Positions 36,822 through 46,973 are shown, counted from the stretch's first letter. The stretch is DNA of 64,000 bases from Streptomyces uncialis (GCF_001905345.1 NZ_LFBV01000010.1:533225-597224); one strand, 5' to 3'. Numbers and translations: made by a program. The notes: generated by a model not told the origin, from the sequence alone.

Positions 36822-38252
36822 CTACGGCCGCAGGGTCGGCTGCTGGAGCGTGCCGGAGCGGTCGAGCTTCCTGTCGTACGGCGCGAGCGGTACGACCTTG
36901 CTGTCCGGGGCCGCCGCGGCGGCCGCGGCCTGCGGGGCCAGACCGGCCCAGCTCAGGATGCGCTCGGTGGCCTTCGCGCGCTCGTCCTCGACGAGTCCCG
37001 CGACATTGGCCCCGTGGTTGGCGCCGGGCGCGGTGTAGATGTACGAGTCCTTGGCGTGCCTGCCGAGCCGGAACGCCTCAGCGGTCCAGGGGTCGTTCTC
37101 CCCGTAGACGTAGAGCATCCGGGTGGCGTTGCGCTGGACCCAGTGGTCGATGTCGCGCATCGCGTCACGGTCGAAGCTCATGGGGATCGACCGGGGGACG
37201 AAGTTGCGCGGCGGCTGGTAGCCGTAGCGGGACAGCCCGCCGAGCCAGGGCTGACGGACCGTCGGGCCGCCGAGCTCGGTGCCCGCCTGGTAGTAGTACG
37301 GGGTGTAGGGCGTGAGGCCCTGGTCGGTGTAGGCGGACCAGCCGACGATGGAGTCGATGTAGTCGAAGAGCTCCTGGTCGGTGGCGGTGGCCGCGGCGGG
37401 CACCGTCGCGCAGTCGGCCGCGAGCTGGTACTGCCAGAAGCCCCACACCAGGTCGAGGACGACGGCCTCGAAGGCCTTGTCCAGGGTGCCGGTGGTGGTG
37501 AAGGTGCCGCCCTCGGCCTCGGCGCGGGCCGCGTACAGCGCCGTCAGGGCCTCACGGCGGACGAGCGCCTCACGCTGGACGGCGCCGAGCGCGGTACGGC
37601 ACTCCTTGGTGCCGACGCCCGCGAGGAACCGGTCGTAGCGCGAGTCCTCGCGGTTGTCGACGTCGTTGGGGGCCACGTAGGCCACGACGCCGTCCATGTC
37701 GCGCGGGTAGAACCGCTCGTAGTACGTCGCGGTCATACCGCCCTTGGAGCCGCCGGTGGCGAGCCAGTTCTCGTTGTAGATCGGCTTGAGCGCCTTGAAG
37801 ATCCGGTGCTGGTCGCTGGCGGCCTGCCAGATGTTCAGCTTGGACCAGTCGGCGGGCGCGGGGCGCGACGGGGTGAAGAAGCGGTACTCCATGGAGACCT
37901 GGTTGCCGTCGACGATCCGGGTGGGTTCGCTGCGCCCGGGGTTGACGGACACGTTGTAGCCGCTCGTCGCGAAGACGGTGGGGCGGCTGGTGTCCTTGTG
38001 CAGCACGGTGACGCGCTGCTCGAACGTCCCCCTGGAGGGGCGTTTGTGGTCGACCGGCTGGGTGTAGGTCAGGACGAAGTACCGGTAGCCGGTGACCGGC
38101 TTCTCCTGTACGAGGGTCATACCGGGAATGCTCAGGAGCCGGTCCTTGATGTCGGACGGTTCCGTGCTGGTCGCGGCGGTGGCCGCCCCTGCCGTGCTCA
38201 CGGTGCCTATGAGCACCACGAGCGACAGCAACCATCTGAGCGCCTTGCTCAT
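36822..38252 (-). CDS. Secreted S37-family tripeptidyl aminopeptidase
   Basis: 476 residues, the size of the Streptomyces prolyl tri/tetrapeptidyl aminopeptidases (MEROPS S37). A signal peptide (1-27) is followed by an alpha/beta hydrolase fold. The nucleophile motif is ATGGSKGGMTA (Ser169), with an acid in YGENDPWTAEAF and His in PGANHGAN. It removes N-terminal tripeptides from extracellular substrates. Gene alone on the minus strand; 388 nt with tandem repeats separate it from the next gene. Confidence 0.93.
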   Translation of the reverse strand: MSKALRWLLSLVVLIGTVSTAGAATAATSTEPSDIKDRLLSIPGMTLVQEKPVTGYRYFVLTYTQPVDHKRPSRGTFEQRVTVLHKDTSRPTVFATSGYNVSVNPGRSEPTRIVDGNQVSMEYRFFTPSRPAPADWSKLNIWQAASDQHRIFKALKPIYNENWLATGGSKGGMTATYYERFYPRDMDGVVAYVAPNDVDNREDSRYDRFLAGVGTKECRTALGAVQREALVRREALTALYAARAEAEGGTFTTTGTLDKAFEAVVLDLVWGFWQYQLAADCATVPAAATATDQELFDYIDSIVGWSAYTDQGLTPYTPYYYQAGTELGGPTVRQPWLGGLSRYGYQPPRNFVPRSIPMSFDRDAMRDIDHWVQRNATRMLYVYGENDPWTAEAFRLGRHAKDSYIYTAPGANHGANVAGLVEDERAKATERILSWAGLAPQAAAAAAAPDSKVVPLAPYDRKLDRSGTLQQPTLRP

Positions 38253-38470
38253 GCGTTGTCTCCCCTGGGTCTGAGATGCCTGCGCGAACCTAGCGGAGCA
38301 TCTCGGGGCGCACTAGTACCTCTTGAGTACGACTGTGCACTGCTGTGATGCGAGGGGATGCCAACTCGGCCCATACCGCCATGTGTCGACCCCGGACATG
38401 ACCCTTACGGCTCCCCGGCGCGGTCGGCCGCATGATCCGGCGGCCACGAGGTCAGCACACGTTCCGACCG

Positions 38471-38659
38471 CCGCACAGCCGGCACGCGACCCACCTGTCG
38501 TATGCCCAGCACGCGATCCAGCCGCTGCGCAGCCAGCACGTGACCCACCCGCCGCGCGCCCAGCACACGATCCAGCCGACGCACGCGCAGCGCATGTTCC
38601 ACCCGCCGCACGGCCAGCACACGATCCACCCGCCGCACGCTCAGCACATGATCCAGCCG
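38471..38659. repeat. Seven imperfect 27-bp tandem repeats
   Basis: The unit is close to CCGCACGCCCAGCACACGAT followed by CCACCCG, seven copies in a row. It overlaps the last six codons of the minus-strand secreted-protein gene. The plus-strand frame would encode a His-rich nonapeptide repeat (QHTIHPPHA-like, 38432-38740). That frame has no good ribosome-binding site, so coding is doubtful. Confidence 0.8.
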
Positions 38660-39069
38660 CTGCGCACCGAGCGGCCGCCGACGCTGCCCGACACCCGGAC
38701 GCAGCGGTTCCCCGCGTGGACGACGACGGGTCCGGCGTGACTGCGGTACCGGCCGCGGTCGAGGACCTCGCGGTTGCCGCGGGCCTGGACGCCCACCGAC
38801 ATGGCCCGGCGCGGGCCGGAGCGCCGGGCGACCGTGGCGGCGCACACGTACCCGGCCTTCTTGTGGACGACGACCTCTCCCCCGCTGAACGGCACGGTCC
38901 GGACCACCCGGCCGGAGCAGTAGGAAGCGGCCTCGGCGGTGACGGCCGGGCCCGCGAGGGCGAGCAGGGAGGCGATGGCGAGAGCCGTACCGAGGAAGGC
39001 CCCGTACCGGGTCAGCCGGGCGCTGATGCCGCCTCTGCGGCCACCGCCCCCATCCGCACCGTCGTCCAT
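38641..39069 (-). CDS. Small secreted protein, unknown function
   Basis: 142 residues with a signal peptide (hydrophobic about 22-42, cleavage near AEAASYC). The mature part of about 95 residues has four cysteines and is basic, containing GRVVRTVPFSGGEVVVHKK and SVGVQARGN. Not recognised; a small cell-wall-associated or spore-envelope protein is possible. The ATG has GAGGGGAG nine nt upstream. Its 3' end runs into the 27-bp repeat array, which may have replaced the original C-terminus. Confidence 0.65.
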   Translation of the reverse strand: MDDGADGGGGRRGGISARLTRYGAFLGTALAIASLLALAGPAVTAEAASYCSGRVVRTVPFSGGEVVVHKKAGYVCAATVARRSGPRRAMSVGVQARGNREVLDRGRYRSHAGPVVVHAGNRCVRVSGSVGGRSVRSGWIMC

Positions 39070-39209
39070 GGTCGTCTCCCCTCGCACCGGCGTCACGCGT
39101 CCAGGTCTTGGTGTAGTGACGTGCGAGGGGCCCCGACGGTTGTGCCCGAGCGGCACGCGCGCTCACCCGGGGGCGCGCCCGAGCCATGGCTGACGTACCG
39201 TCATATCAC

Positions 39210-42200
39210 CTACGGGCGCGCCGCGTTGACATCCGCCGTCGCGTCCTCGCTGTCGCCGTCGGGGTCCGCGCCGACGAAGGTGCGCCACAGCCGGGCGTAC
39301 CGTCCGTCGAGGGCGAGGAGTTCGGCGTGGGTGCCGTCCTCGGCGACCCGGCCGTTGTCCATCACCACGACCCGGTCGGCGCGGGCGGCGGTGGTGAGCC
39401 GGTGGGCGACGACAAGGGTGGTACGGCGTCCGGCGAGGCGGTCGGTGGCGTGGTTGACCTGGGCCTCCGTGGCGAGGTCGAGGGCGGCGGTGGCCTCGTC
39501 GAGCAGCAGGATGTCCGGGTCGACGAGTTCGGCGCGGGCGAGGGCCATGAGCTGGCGCTGTCCGGCGGAGAGGTTGCGCCCGCGTTCGGAGACCTCGTGC
39601 AGATAGCCGCCGTCCAGGGTCGCGATCATCTCGTGGGCGCCGACGGCCCGCGCGGCGGCCTCGACCTCGGCGTCGGTGGCGTCCGGCCGCCCGTAGGCGA
39701 TGGCGTCGCGGACGGTCCCGGCGAAGAGGTACGCCTCCTGGGGGACGACCCCGAGGCGGTGCCGGTACGAGGTGAGGTCGAGGGAGCGCAGATCGGTGCC
39801 GTCCACGGTGACGCGTCCGGCGGTGGGGTCGTAGAAGCGGGCGACGAGTTTGACCAGGGTGGACTTCCCGGCACCGGTCTCACCGACGAACGCGACGGTC
39901 TGACCGGCGGGTATCCGCAGCTCGACGTCCTCCAGCGCGGCCTCCCCGGAGCCGGGGCCGAACGCGGCACCGGAGCCGGAGCCGGAACTCGACGCGGACC
40001 CGGACGCGGAACCCGACGCGGCGCCGGACCCGGACTCGGAACCGGCCCCCTTGTCCAGGGTCACCGCGCCCCCGGCCCCCCGGCCCCCGGCCCCCCGCAG
40101 ATCCGTGTTCGCGGCGGTCGGGATCACCGAAGGGCCGCTCCGCCCGTCCGGCCCACCGTTCTCCTCCGCGAGGGACGGCCGATCGCCGTCGCCCGCGTAC
40201 GCGAACCGCACGCCCTCGAAGGCGATCTCCCCGCGCAGGGACATGACCTCCAGGGGTTCACGGACGCTGCTGGTCGACGTCGGCTCGCGCAGCAGTTCCT
40301 GGATGCGGCCGAGCGACACGGACGCCTGCTGATAGCCGTCGAACACCTGCGAGAGCTGCTGGACGGGCGCGAAGAACAGCTCGATGTAGAGGAGGTACGC
40401 GACCAGCGCGCCGACCGTGAGGGTCGTCGCCTCCACCCGCCCCGCGCCCACGATCAGCACGGACACCGCCGCGCCGGACGACAGGAACTGCACGAACGGG
40501 AAGTACACCGAGATCAGCCACTGGCCCCGGATACGGGCGGCCCGGTAGTCGGCGCTGCGCCGCGCGTACCGCTCCCGCCCGGCGCCCTCGCGCTGGAACG
40601 CCTGGACGATCCGCAGTCCGGCGACGGTCTCCTGGAGGTCGGAGTTGACGACGGAGACGCGTTCACGGGCGAGTTCGTACGCCTTCACGCTCGCCTTGCG
40701 GAAGAAGTACGTACCGATGATCAGCAGGGGCAGGGTCGCGAAGACGACCAGGGCGAGCTGCACATCGAGGACGATCAGCGCGACCATGATGCCGAAGAAG
40801 GTGACGACGGAGACGAACGCGGTGACCAGTCCGGTCTGGAGGAACGTCGACAGCGCGTCCACGTCGGTGGTCATCCGGGTCATGATCCGCCCGGTCAGCT
40901 CGCGCTCGTAGTAGTCGAGGCCGAGCCGCTGGAGCTGCGCGAAGATCTTCAGCCGCAGCGAGTAGAGGATGCGTTCACCGGTGCGCCCGGTCATCCGCGT
41001 CTCGGCGATCTGCGCGGCCCACTGCGCGAGGACGGCGAACAGCGCGAACAGCGACGCCACCCACACCGCGCCCACGGCGGCCTGGCCGACACCCGAGTCG
41101 ATGCCGTGCCGGATCAGGACGGGCAGCAGCAGACCCATGCCCGCGTCGACGGCGACCAGGCCGAGGGCGATCGCGAGCGGCGCCCGGAAACCGCGCAGCA
41201 GCCTGCGCAGTCCGTAGGAGTCCTCGGGCAGCACCGCGCGGCCCTCGTCGACAGCGGGGCGGTCGGTGGCCGGGGGCAGTGCGTCGACCTGGGCGAGGAG
41301 TTCGGGGGTGGCGGGGGTCCCGGCGAGATCGGCGGCGTCCTTCGGCGCGCGGTCACCGCTCCACAGCCGGGGGGTGATACCGCGTTCGGCGTCGTACTCC
41401 GCGTCGAGTTCGGCGCGCAGGGTGGTGGCGGCCGGGTCGTCGTCGGGGCCGGTGGTGGCGGCGGGGTGGCCCGGCGAGACCGCGCCGAGCTCGTCGGGGT
41501 CGGTGAGCAGCCGCCGGTACAGGGCGGAGCGTTCGGTGAGTTCGTCGTGGGTGCCGAGGTCGGCGAGACGGCCGTGGTCGAGGACGGCGATCCGGTCGGC
41601 GAGGTTGAGGGTGGAGCGGCGGTGGGCGATGAGCAGGGTGGTGCGTCCCGCCATCACCTCGCGCAGCGCCTCGTGGATCTCGTGCTCGACGCGGGCGTCG
41701 ACGGCGGAGGTCGCGTCGTCGAGGACGAGGAGGCGCGGGTCGGTGAGCAGCGCGCGGGCGAGGGCGAGTCGCTGGCGCTGGCCGCCGGAGAGGGTGAGGC
41801 CCTGTTCGCCGACCTTGGTGGTGTATCCGTCGGGGAGTGCCGAGATGAAGCCGTGGGCGTGGGCGGCGCGGGCGGCGGCCTCGATCTCGTCGTCGGTGGC
41901 GCCCGGGCGTCCGTAGGCGATGTTGGCGCGGACGGTGTCGGAGAAGAGGAAGCTGTCCTCGGGGACGAGGCCGATGGCGGAGCGCAGCGAGGCGAGGGTG
42001 AGCTCACGGACGTCGTGGCCGCCGATGAGGACGGCACCCCGGTCCACGTCGTAGAAACGCGGCAGCAGCAGGGAGACGGTCGACTTGCCGGACCCGGAGG
42101 CGCCGACGACGGCGAGGGTCTCCCCGGCGCGGATCTCGAAGCTGAGGCCGTCGAGCACGGGACGGTTGTCGTGGTAGCCGAAGCCGACGGCGTCGAACTC

Positions 42201-43397
42201 GACGGTGGCGGGGGCGTCGGCGGGCAGTTCGCGGGTGCCGTCGGTGAGGGTGGGTTCGGTGTCGACGAGTTCGAGGACGCGTTCGGCTCCGGCGCGGGCC
42301 TGCTGGCCGACGGTGAGGACGACGGCGAGCATCCGGACCGGTCCGACGAGCTGCGCGAGATAGGCGGAGAACGCGACGAACGTACCGAGGGTGATGTGCC
42401 CCTGGACGGCGAGCCAGCCGCCGGCGGCGAGCATCGCGACCTGGCCGAGCGCGGGGACGGCCTGGAGCGCGGGGGTGTATACCGAGTTGAGGCGGATGGT
42501 CCGCAGCCGTCCCGCGAAGAGCTTGCGCCCGACCTCGCGCAGCTTGCCGGTCTCCTGCTCCTCCTGGCCGAACCCCTTCACGACCCGGACCCCGGTGACG
42601 GCCCCTTCCACGACCCCGGCGACGGCGGCGGCCTGGGCCTGGGCGTACCAGGTGGCGGGGTGGAGCTTGGTGCGGCTGCGTTTGGCGATGAACCACAGGG
42701 CGGGGCCGACGGCGAGCGCGATGAGGGTGAGCGGCGGCGACAGCCAGGCCATGATGCCGAGCGACATCAGGAACAGCAGGATGTTCCCGATGGTCATCGG
42801 CAGCATGAACAGCAGCCCTTGGATGAGCTGGAGGTCACTGGTGGCCCGGCCGATGACCTGGCCGGTCGAGAGCTCGTCCTGCCGCCGTCCGTCGAGCCGG
42901 GTGATCGTGCCGTACATATCGGTACGGAGGTCGTGCTGGACGTCGAGGGCGAGCCGTCCGCCGTAGTAGCGGCGGATGAAGGTGAGGATGTACACGGCGA
43001 CGGCGGCGCCGAGCAGGACTCCGGCCCAGACGGCCATGGAGCGGGTGCGGTCGGTGACGACGTCGTCGATGATCACCTTGGTGATCAGCGGGACGACCGC
43101 CATGACGGCCATCCCGGCGAGGGACGCGCCGAGCGCGAGGACGACGTCCTTGGGGTGCCGCCAGGCATAGGCGGTGAGCCGCCGCGCCCAGGAGGCGGGC
43201 GGGGGCACGGGGGCGCTGCCCGGGGCGGTGTCCGGGGTGGCGTCCGCAGCGGTGCTGGGGGCGGTGTCCGGGGTGGCGTCCGCAGCGGTGCTGGGGGCGG
43301 TGTCCGGGGCTGTGTTCGGGGCTGTGCCCGAAGCGGGATCCGCCCCGTCGCGCCCCGGCTCCGCGCCTTTTCCGGACCCGCCCTTGTCCACCGACAC
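39210..43397 (-). CDS. Full-length ABC exporter with two TMD-NBD halves in one chain
   Basis: 1395 residues. A repeat-built Ala/Thr/Pro/Asp tail (about 1-50) precedes TMD1, NBD1 (GASGSGKST, LTLSGGQRQR, LLVLDDATSAVD), a linker, TMD2 and NBD2 (GETGAGKST, NLSAGQRQ, ILLLDEATAALD). NBD1 has Asp in place of the catalytic Glu, and NBD2 has LSAGQ in place of LSGGQ. Together that leaves one proper ATP site, as in heterodimeric exporters. NBD2 also carries a Gly/Ser-rich insert of about 70 residues near its start. The GTG at 43397 follows GGGAGGAA. Likely a multidrug or lipid exporter. Confidence 0.93.
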   Translation of the reverse strand: MSVDKGGSGKGAEPGRDGADPASGTAPNTAPDTAPSTAADATPDTAPSTAADATPDTAPGSAPVPPPASWARRLTAYAWRHPKDVVLALGASLAGMAVMAVVPLITKVIIDDVVTDRTRSMAVWAGVLLGAAVAVYILTFIRRYYGGRLALDVQHDLRTDMYGTITRLDGRRQDELSTGQVIGRATSDLQLIQGLLFMLPMTIGNILLFLMSLGIMAWLSPPLTLIALAVGPALWFIAKRSRTKLHPATWYAQAQAAAVAGVVEGAVTGVRVVKGFGQEEQETGKLREVGRKLFAGRLRTIRLNSVYTPALQAVPALGQVAMLAAGGWLAVQGHITLGTFVAFSAYLAQLVGPVRMLAVVLTVGQQARAGAERVLELVDTEPTLTDGTRELPADAPATVEFDAVGFGYHDNRPVLDGLSFEIRAGETLAVVGASGSGKSTVSLLLPRFYDVDRGAVLIGGHDVRELTLASLRSAIGLVPEDSFLFSDTVRANIAYGRPGATDDEIEAAARAAHAHGFISALPDGYTTKVGEQGLTLSGGQRQRLALARALLTDPRLLVLDDATSAVDARVEHEIHEALREVMAGRTTLLIAHRRSTLNLADRIAVLDHGRLADLGTHDELTERSALYRRLLTDPDELGAVSPGHPAATTGPDDDPAATTLRAELDAEYDAERGITPRLWSGDRAPKDAADLAGTPATPELLAQVDALPPATDRPAVDEGRAVLPEDSYGLRRLLRGFRAPLAIALGLVAVDAGMGLLLPVLIRHGIDSGVGQAAVGAVWVASLFALFAVLAQWAAQIAETRMTGRTGERILYSLRLKIFAQLQRLGLDYYERELTGRIMTRMTTDVDALSTFLQTGLVTAFVSVVTFFGIMVALIVLDVQLALVVFATLPLLIIGTYFFRKASVKAYELARERVSVVNSDLQETVAGLRIVQAFQREGAGRERYARRSADYRAARIRGQWLISVYFPFVQFLSSGAAVSVLIVGAGRVEATTLTVGALVAYLLYIELFFAPVQQLSQVFDGYQQASVSLGRIQELLREPTSTSSVREPLEVMSLRGEIAFEGVRFAYAGDGDRPSLAEENGGPDGRSGPSVIPTAANTDLRGAGGRGAGGAVTLDKGAGSESGSGAASGSASGSASSSGSGSGAAFGPGSGEAALEDVELRIPAGQTVAFVGETGAGKSTLVKLVARFYDPTAGRVTVDGTDLRSLDLTSYRHRLGVVPQEAYLFAGTVRDAIAYGRPDATDAEVEAAARAVGAHEMIATLDGGYLHEVSERGRNLSAGQRQLMALARAELVDPDILLLDEATAALDLATEAQVNHATDRLAGRRTTLVVAHRLTTAARADRVVVMDNGRVAEDGTHAELLALDGRYARLWRTFVGADPDGDSEDATADVNAARP
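43215..43330. repeat. 36-bp tandem repeat inside the ABC exporter N-terminus
   Basis: A 36-bp unit containing GGTGGCGTCCGCAGCGGTGC is present twice exactly, with partial copies on either side. In frame it encodes TAADATPDTAPS. It builds the disordered N-terminal tail of the exporter. Confidence 0.85.
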
Positions 43398-43539
43398 CCG
43401 GTTCCTCCCGCTTCCGACCGCCGCACTGTCGCACCGGTCCGCCGGATGATGTGAACACCGGATGATCCGGATTTCATCCCTCCGCAACAATCGCCGAAGG
43501 GGCCGACGGAGGCACGGGAGCACGTACGGGCACACAGGG

Positions 43540-43830
43540 CGCCCGCACGGTCACGGGTCGTACGCGGGCGGGGCGGGTGGGCGTACGGGGGGTGCGGGGG
43601 GGGCGGGTGCGGTCCGGCGCTCGGGGGTCCGGTGCCCGAGGGCGATCGTGCCCGGGTGTACAGGTGCCGGGGCGTACAGGTACTGAGGCATACGGGTGCT
43701 GGGGCGTACGTGGCGGGGGTGCTGGTGCCCCTGGGCGGGGGCGATCCGTGCCCGGACGTACGGATGCCCGGGCGTACGGGTGCACGGGGTGCGCGTACGC
43801 CCGGGCGGTACGGCCGTCCGGGTGATCCGG
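43540..43830. repeat. G-rich degenerate repeats around GGGCGTACGGGTGC
   Basis: The 555-nt gap between the exporter and the serine hydrolase holds many copies of a 12-17 nt unit based on GGGCGTACGGGTGC. Frames are open only because of base composition. No gene is supported. Confidence 0.65.
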
Positions 43831-43952
43831 CTGTCGAGGGAAGTCCAGCTGTCCGGGAGGTCCGGATGGCCCGGCTGTCCAGGGAGACCCAGGCAGCCGG
43901 ATGGTCCGGGTATCAAGGTGCTCAGGCGCTCAGGTGCCCGGACGTTCTGGGG

Positions 43953-44873
43953 TCACCCCTCCGGGACGGCGGGTATCACCCCGCGAGGGGTGCTGGTGGG
44001 CTGGTACCGCTGGCTGGCGCGGGTGCTGGGCGCGAGGTCCTTGTGCACGGCCTTCGCGACGGCCTGGATGGTGGCGACGCCGTAGTTCATGTTGCTGTTC
44101 CCATGGGTCAGCACCGTCAGGTAGTAGTCACGGCCGCCGCCCTGGAACGCGCCGAGGCTGTGCACCCGCCATCCGAGCGTGGCACGGGGCAGCCAGCCGT
44201 TCTTGACATGGATCCTGGTGGACGAGGGCGCACCGGCCGGGGCGCCCCAGCGCTGCGAGGGCACGACCTCGTTCATCAGCTTGAGGATGTACGCGCGTGA
44301 GTTGTCGCTGAGCACCGAGTTCTTCGCGGTGATCAGGGCCAGCAGCCGCTGTTCGTCCTTGATGTTGACCCGGGTGAGCCCCCAGTAACCACCGGAGCCC
44401 GGCACGGTCTTGGTCATCTTGGCCGCCGCGAGGAACTTCTTGACCTTGGTGGGTCCGAGCTGCCGCCAGAAGGTGGTGGTGGCGGCGTTGTCGGACTGGG
44501 TGATCATCGCCTTGGCGAGCTTGGTCTCACGGCTGGTGAGCCGGCGGTCGGTCTTCTTGTAGTCCCACAGCAGCGCGGCGAGGACGGTGACCTTCACTAT
44601 GCTCGCCGAGTCGTACGAGGTGCCGCCGCGCAGCTCGCACGTCGTCTTCGTCTTCCGGTCGTGCAGTCCGATCGCGACGGTGCCCTTGCGGTTCTTGAGC
44701 GCGGCCCCGATGTCCTTCTTCAGCTTGGCGGCGAGCCCCGCCTTGGCGGACGTGCAGACCACCTGAGGCGTGGCGGCGGCGGAAGCCGTCCCCGCGCCGC
44801 TCAGCCCCACGACCGGCACCAGCGCCCCGACGGCGACCCCCACGACGGCACGCCGAACTCCGCTACCCCACAT
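43953..44873 (-). CDS. Secreted class A beta-lactamase-like serine hydrolase
   Basis: 306 residues. A signal peptide (1-33) is followed by a serine-hydrolase fold: SIVK (Ser91-Lys94) is the SxxK pair, SDN in TQSDNAATTTFW is the second motif, and KNG in HVKNGWLP replaces the usual KTG. There is no clear Glu166 omega-loop motif, so activity against beta-lactams is uncertain. The C-terminal 25 residues are Pro/Ser/Thr-rich. The ATG is preceded by GGGGGGA. Not part of an operon. Confidence 0.85.
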   Translation of the reverse strand: MWGSGVRRAVVGVAVGALVPVVGLSGAGTASAAATPQVVCTSAKAGLAAKLKKDIGAALKNRKGTVAIGLHDRKTKTTCELRGGTSYDSASIVKVTVLAALLWDYKKTDRRLTSRETKLAKAMITQSDNAATTTFWRQLGPTKVKKFLAAAKMTKTVPGSGGYWGLTRVNIKDEQRLLALITAKNSVLSDNSRAYILKLMNEVVPSQRWGAPAGAPSSTRIHVKNGWLPRATLGWRVHSLGAFQGGGRDYYLTVLTHGNSNMNYGVATIQAVAKAVHKDLAPSTRASQRYQPTSTPRGVIPAVPEG

Positions 44874-45468
44874 ATGAAATTCCCCCCACAGATTCCCCGT
44901 TGTTCCCCGAAACCACGCATCTCCCGTGCTGGTACGAGGACTTGTGCGGGGTTGGACCCGGGACCCGACGGGATGGTTGTGCACCTCATGGAAATGTTTT
45001 CTACGGGGTCGAGTGGGGTTGTTGTTGCCGTCTCCGGTTCCCGCGCGGGTGCGGGGTCGGGCGAGGTGCGGGGCGAGCGCGCGGGGTGCACGGGCCGTGC
45101 GGGGTGCGGGCGCGGAGGGGGTGTGCGGAGGCCCTTCAAGCCCACCGGTACCGCGATGGACATCCCGCCCCAGCAATAAATCCCGTCCCCCCAACGCATT
45201 CCACCCCTGCGATCTCGACGGGAACCGTTCGCCGAAACGGGCGCGGAAATACATCCGTTATGACTAATTGCCGTTCCGGTCAACGAGCGCCCGCCGCAGG
45301 ACATTCTTTGCCGCTTCATTGCCATCGGCACGCTTTCGTCTGACGCTGAAAGAAAGGCGGACCCGGTCCGTCCTGTTCACGGCCTGAACGGTCCGCGCGA
45401 GGCCCAAGCGCGCCCTGGGCGTGGCCCGTGAGGCCGACCCGAAACGCCACGGCAGAAGGAGTACCGGA
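44874..45468. other. Intergenic region between divergent secreted-protein genes
   Basis: 595 nt without a credible gene. Its AT-rich points (about 44990-45003 and 45250-45270) are the likely promoter positions for the serine hydrolase (minus) and the beta-helix protein (plus). No strong palindrome is seen. Confidence 0.4.
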
Positions 45469-46740
45469 ATGATCCGTCTTCCCAGGAATCCGTCCTCAGG
45501 CTGGTTCGCGGCGATAGGGGCCATCGCGCTCATCGGCGTGCTGATGCCCGCGTCGGTGGCGCACGCCGCGTCGCTCACCTGCGGTCAGTCGGTCACGACC
45601 AGCTTCGTCCTGGACTCCGACCTGCTCAACTGCCCCGGAGACGGCCTGGTCGTCGGCAGCGGCGGCATCACCATCGACCTCGCCGGACACACCCTGGACG
45701 GCGTCGGTCTGGGCGCCGGTATCCGTAACAACGGGTACGACAACGTCACCCTCACCAACACCGGCACCCCCGCCCGTGTGCAGGAATTCGACCACGGCAT
45801 AAGACTCGCCCCTGGCACCTCAGGGAACACCGTCGAATCCCTGACCCTCCAGAACAACGAATTCACCGGAGTCGAACTCGACAACGCCGACAACAACAAC
45901 CGCGTACGCGGCAATCTCATCGACCGGCAGAGCAAAAGAGGAATCGCGATCATCGGCGGATCGAGCGGCAATACGATCACCGACAACACGGTCAGCGACA
46001 ATCAGGGCGAGGGTGTCTTCGTCCAGAACTCGGCCGACAACCGTCTGGAAGGCAATCGGATCACCGGCAGCGGGGACGCGGGTCTGATCCTGGAGGGCGC
46101 CGGCGGCAACACCCTGCTGACCAACACCGTCGGCAACAGCAGCGACGCCGCGATCACCCTGCGGCTCGGCTCGAACGACAACCTCGTCCAGGGCAACTCG
46201 ACCACCCAGAACTCGGACGCCGCGCTGATCGTCTCCGACTCCACCGGCAACCGTCTCCTGTCCAACACCCTCCAGGGCGGCGGCGACAGCGGCATCGTCC
46301 TCCAGTCGTCCCACGGCACCACGGTCACCGGCAACGATGTCAGCCGGAACACCGGCGGCATCGAGTTGAGCGGGTCCGACAACAACCTGGTCCGCTCCAA
46401 CACCGCGAACGACACCACGGGCGACGGCATCAGCCTGACCCAGTCGTCCGGCAACCGACTGGACCTCAACGAGGCCAACCGAAACGGCTCCCGGGGCATC
46501 CACGTCGACGGAGAGGCGCCGACCGGGCAGGGCAACCGGCTGACCGGCAACACCACCAACGCCAACAACGGCGACGGCATCGCCGTCCCGAAGACCGTCC
46601 ACACCCTCCAGGACAACACCGCACGCGACAACGGCGGTTGGGGCATCATCACCGACATGGGCAACGTGGACGGCGGAGGCAACCGCGCGGGCGGCAACAG
46701 CGAAGCCGCCCAGTGCACGGGAGTCACCTGCACCCCCTGA
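45469..46740 (+). CDS. Secreted right-handed parallel beta-helix protein (NosD-like repeats)
   Basis: 423 residues. A signal peptide (1-30, ending VAHAAS) is followed by about fifteen beta-helix turns of the pattern GN-x-L-x-x-N-x-x-x-x-N-x-x-G-I, rich in Asn ladders (for example SGNTITDNTVSDNQGEG). This PbH1/NosD architecture is found in extracellular polysaccharide-binding or -cleaving proteins. No catalytic residues can be assigned. The ATG is preceded by AGAAGGAG. Confidence 0.88.
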   Translation: MIRLPRNPSSGWFAAIGAIALIGVLMPASVAHAASLTCGQSVTTSFVLDSDLLNCPGDGLVVGSGGITIDLAGHTLDGVGLGAGIRNNGYDNVTLTNTGTPARVQEFDHGIRLAPGTSGNTVESLTLQNNEFTGVELDNADNNNRVRGNLIDRQSKRGIAIIGGSSGNTITDNTVSDNQGEGVFVQNSADNRLEGNRITGSGDAGLILEGAGGNTLLTNTVGNSSDAAITLRLGSNDNLVQGNSTTQNSDAALIVSDSTGNRLLSNTLQGGGDSGIVLQSSHGTTVTGNDVSRNTGGIELSGSDNNLVRSNTANDTTGDGISLTQSSGNRLDLNEANRNGSRGIHVDGEAPTGQGNRLTGNTTNANNGDGIAVPKTVHTLQDNTARDNGGWGIITDMGNVDGGGNRAGGNSEAAQCTGVTCTP

Positions 46741-46973
46741 GCCCCGCCCCGACGCACACGCGACGCGCCCTTCACCGACCGAACGGCCACGGGTCGCGGG
46801 TCACGGCTCGGCGGGGGGACGTGAGCCCGGGCTGACGGAAACCGGACCACGCTCCGGGCAGGCCTCCTGGACCGTCCCCCATGCGCGGGGTCGGTCCCGG
46901 CGGATGCCGCCGAGGCAGGGTGATGATTCGCCGTAGCCCGACGCATCTGTCCGGCTTCCGCCATCCTGTACCT

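Noticed and set aside
39186..43454. 1422-codon open frame opposite the ABC exporter
   Set aside because: Antisense shadow of the exporter; the translation is Gly/Glu/Arg-rich with no domain.
43632..44300. ORFs in the G-rich gap beside the serine hydrolase
   Set aside because: Built from degenerate GGGCGTACGGGTGC repeats and running antisense into the hydrolase gene.
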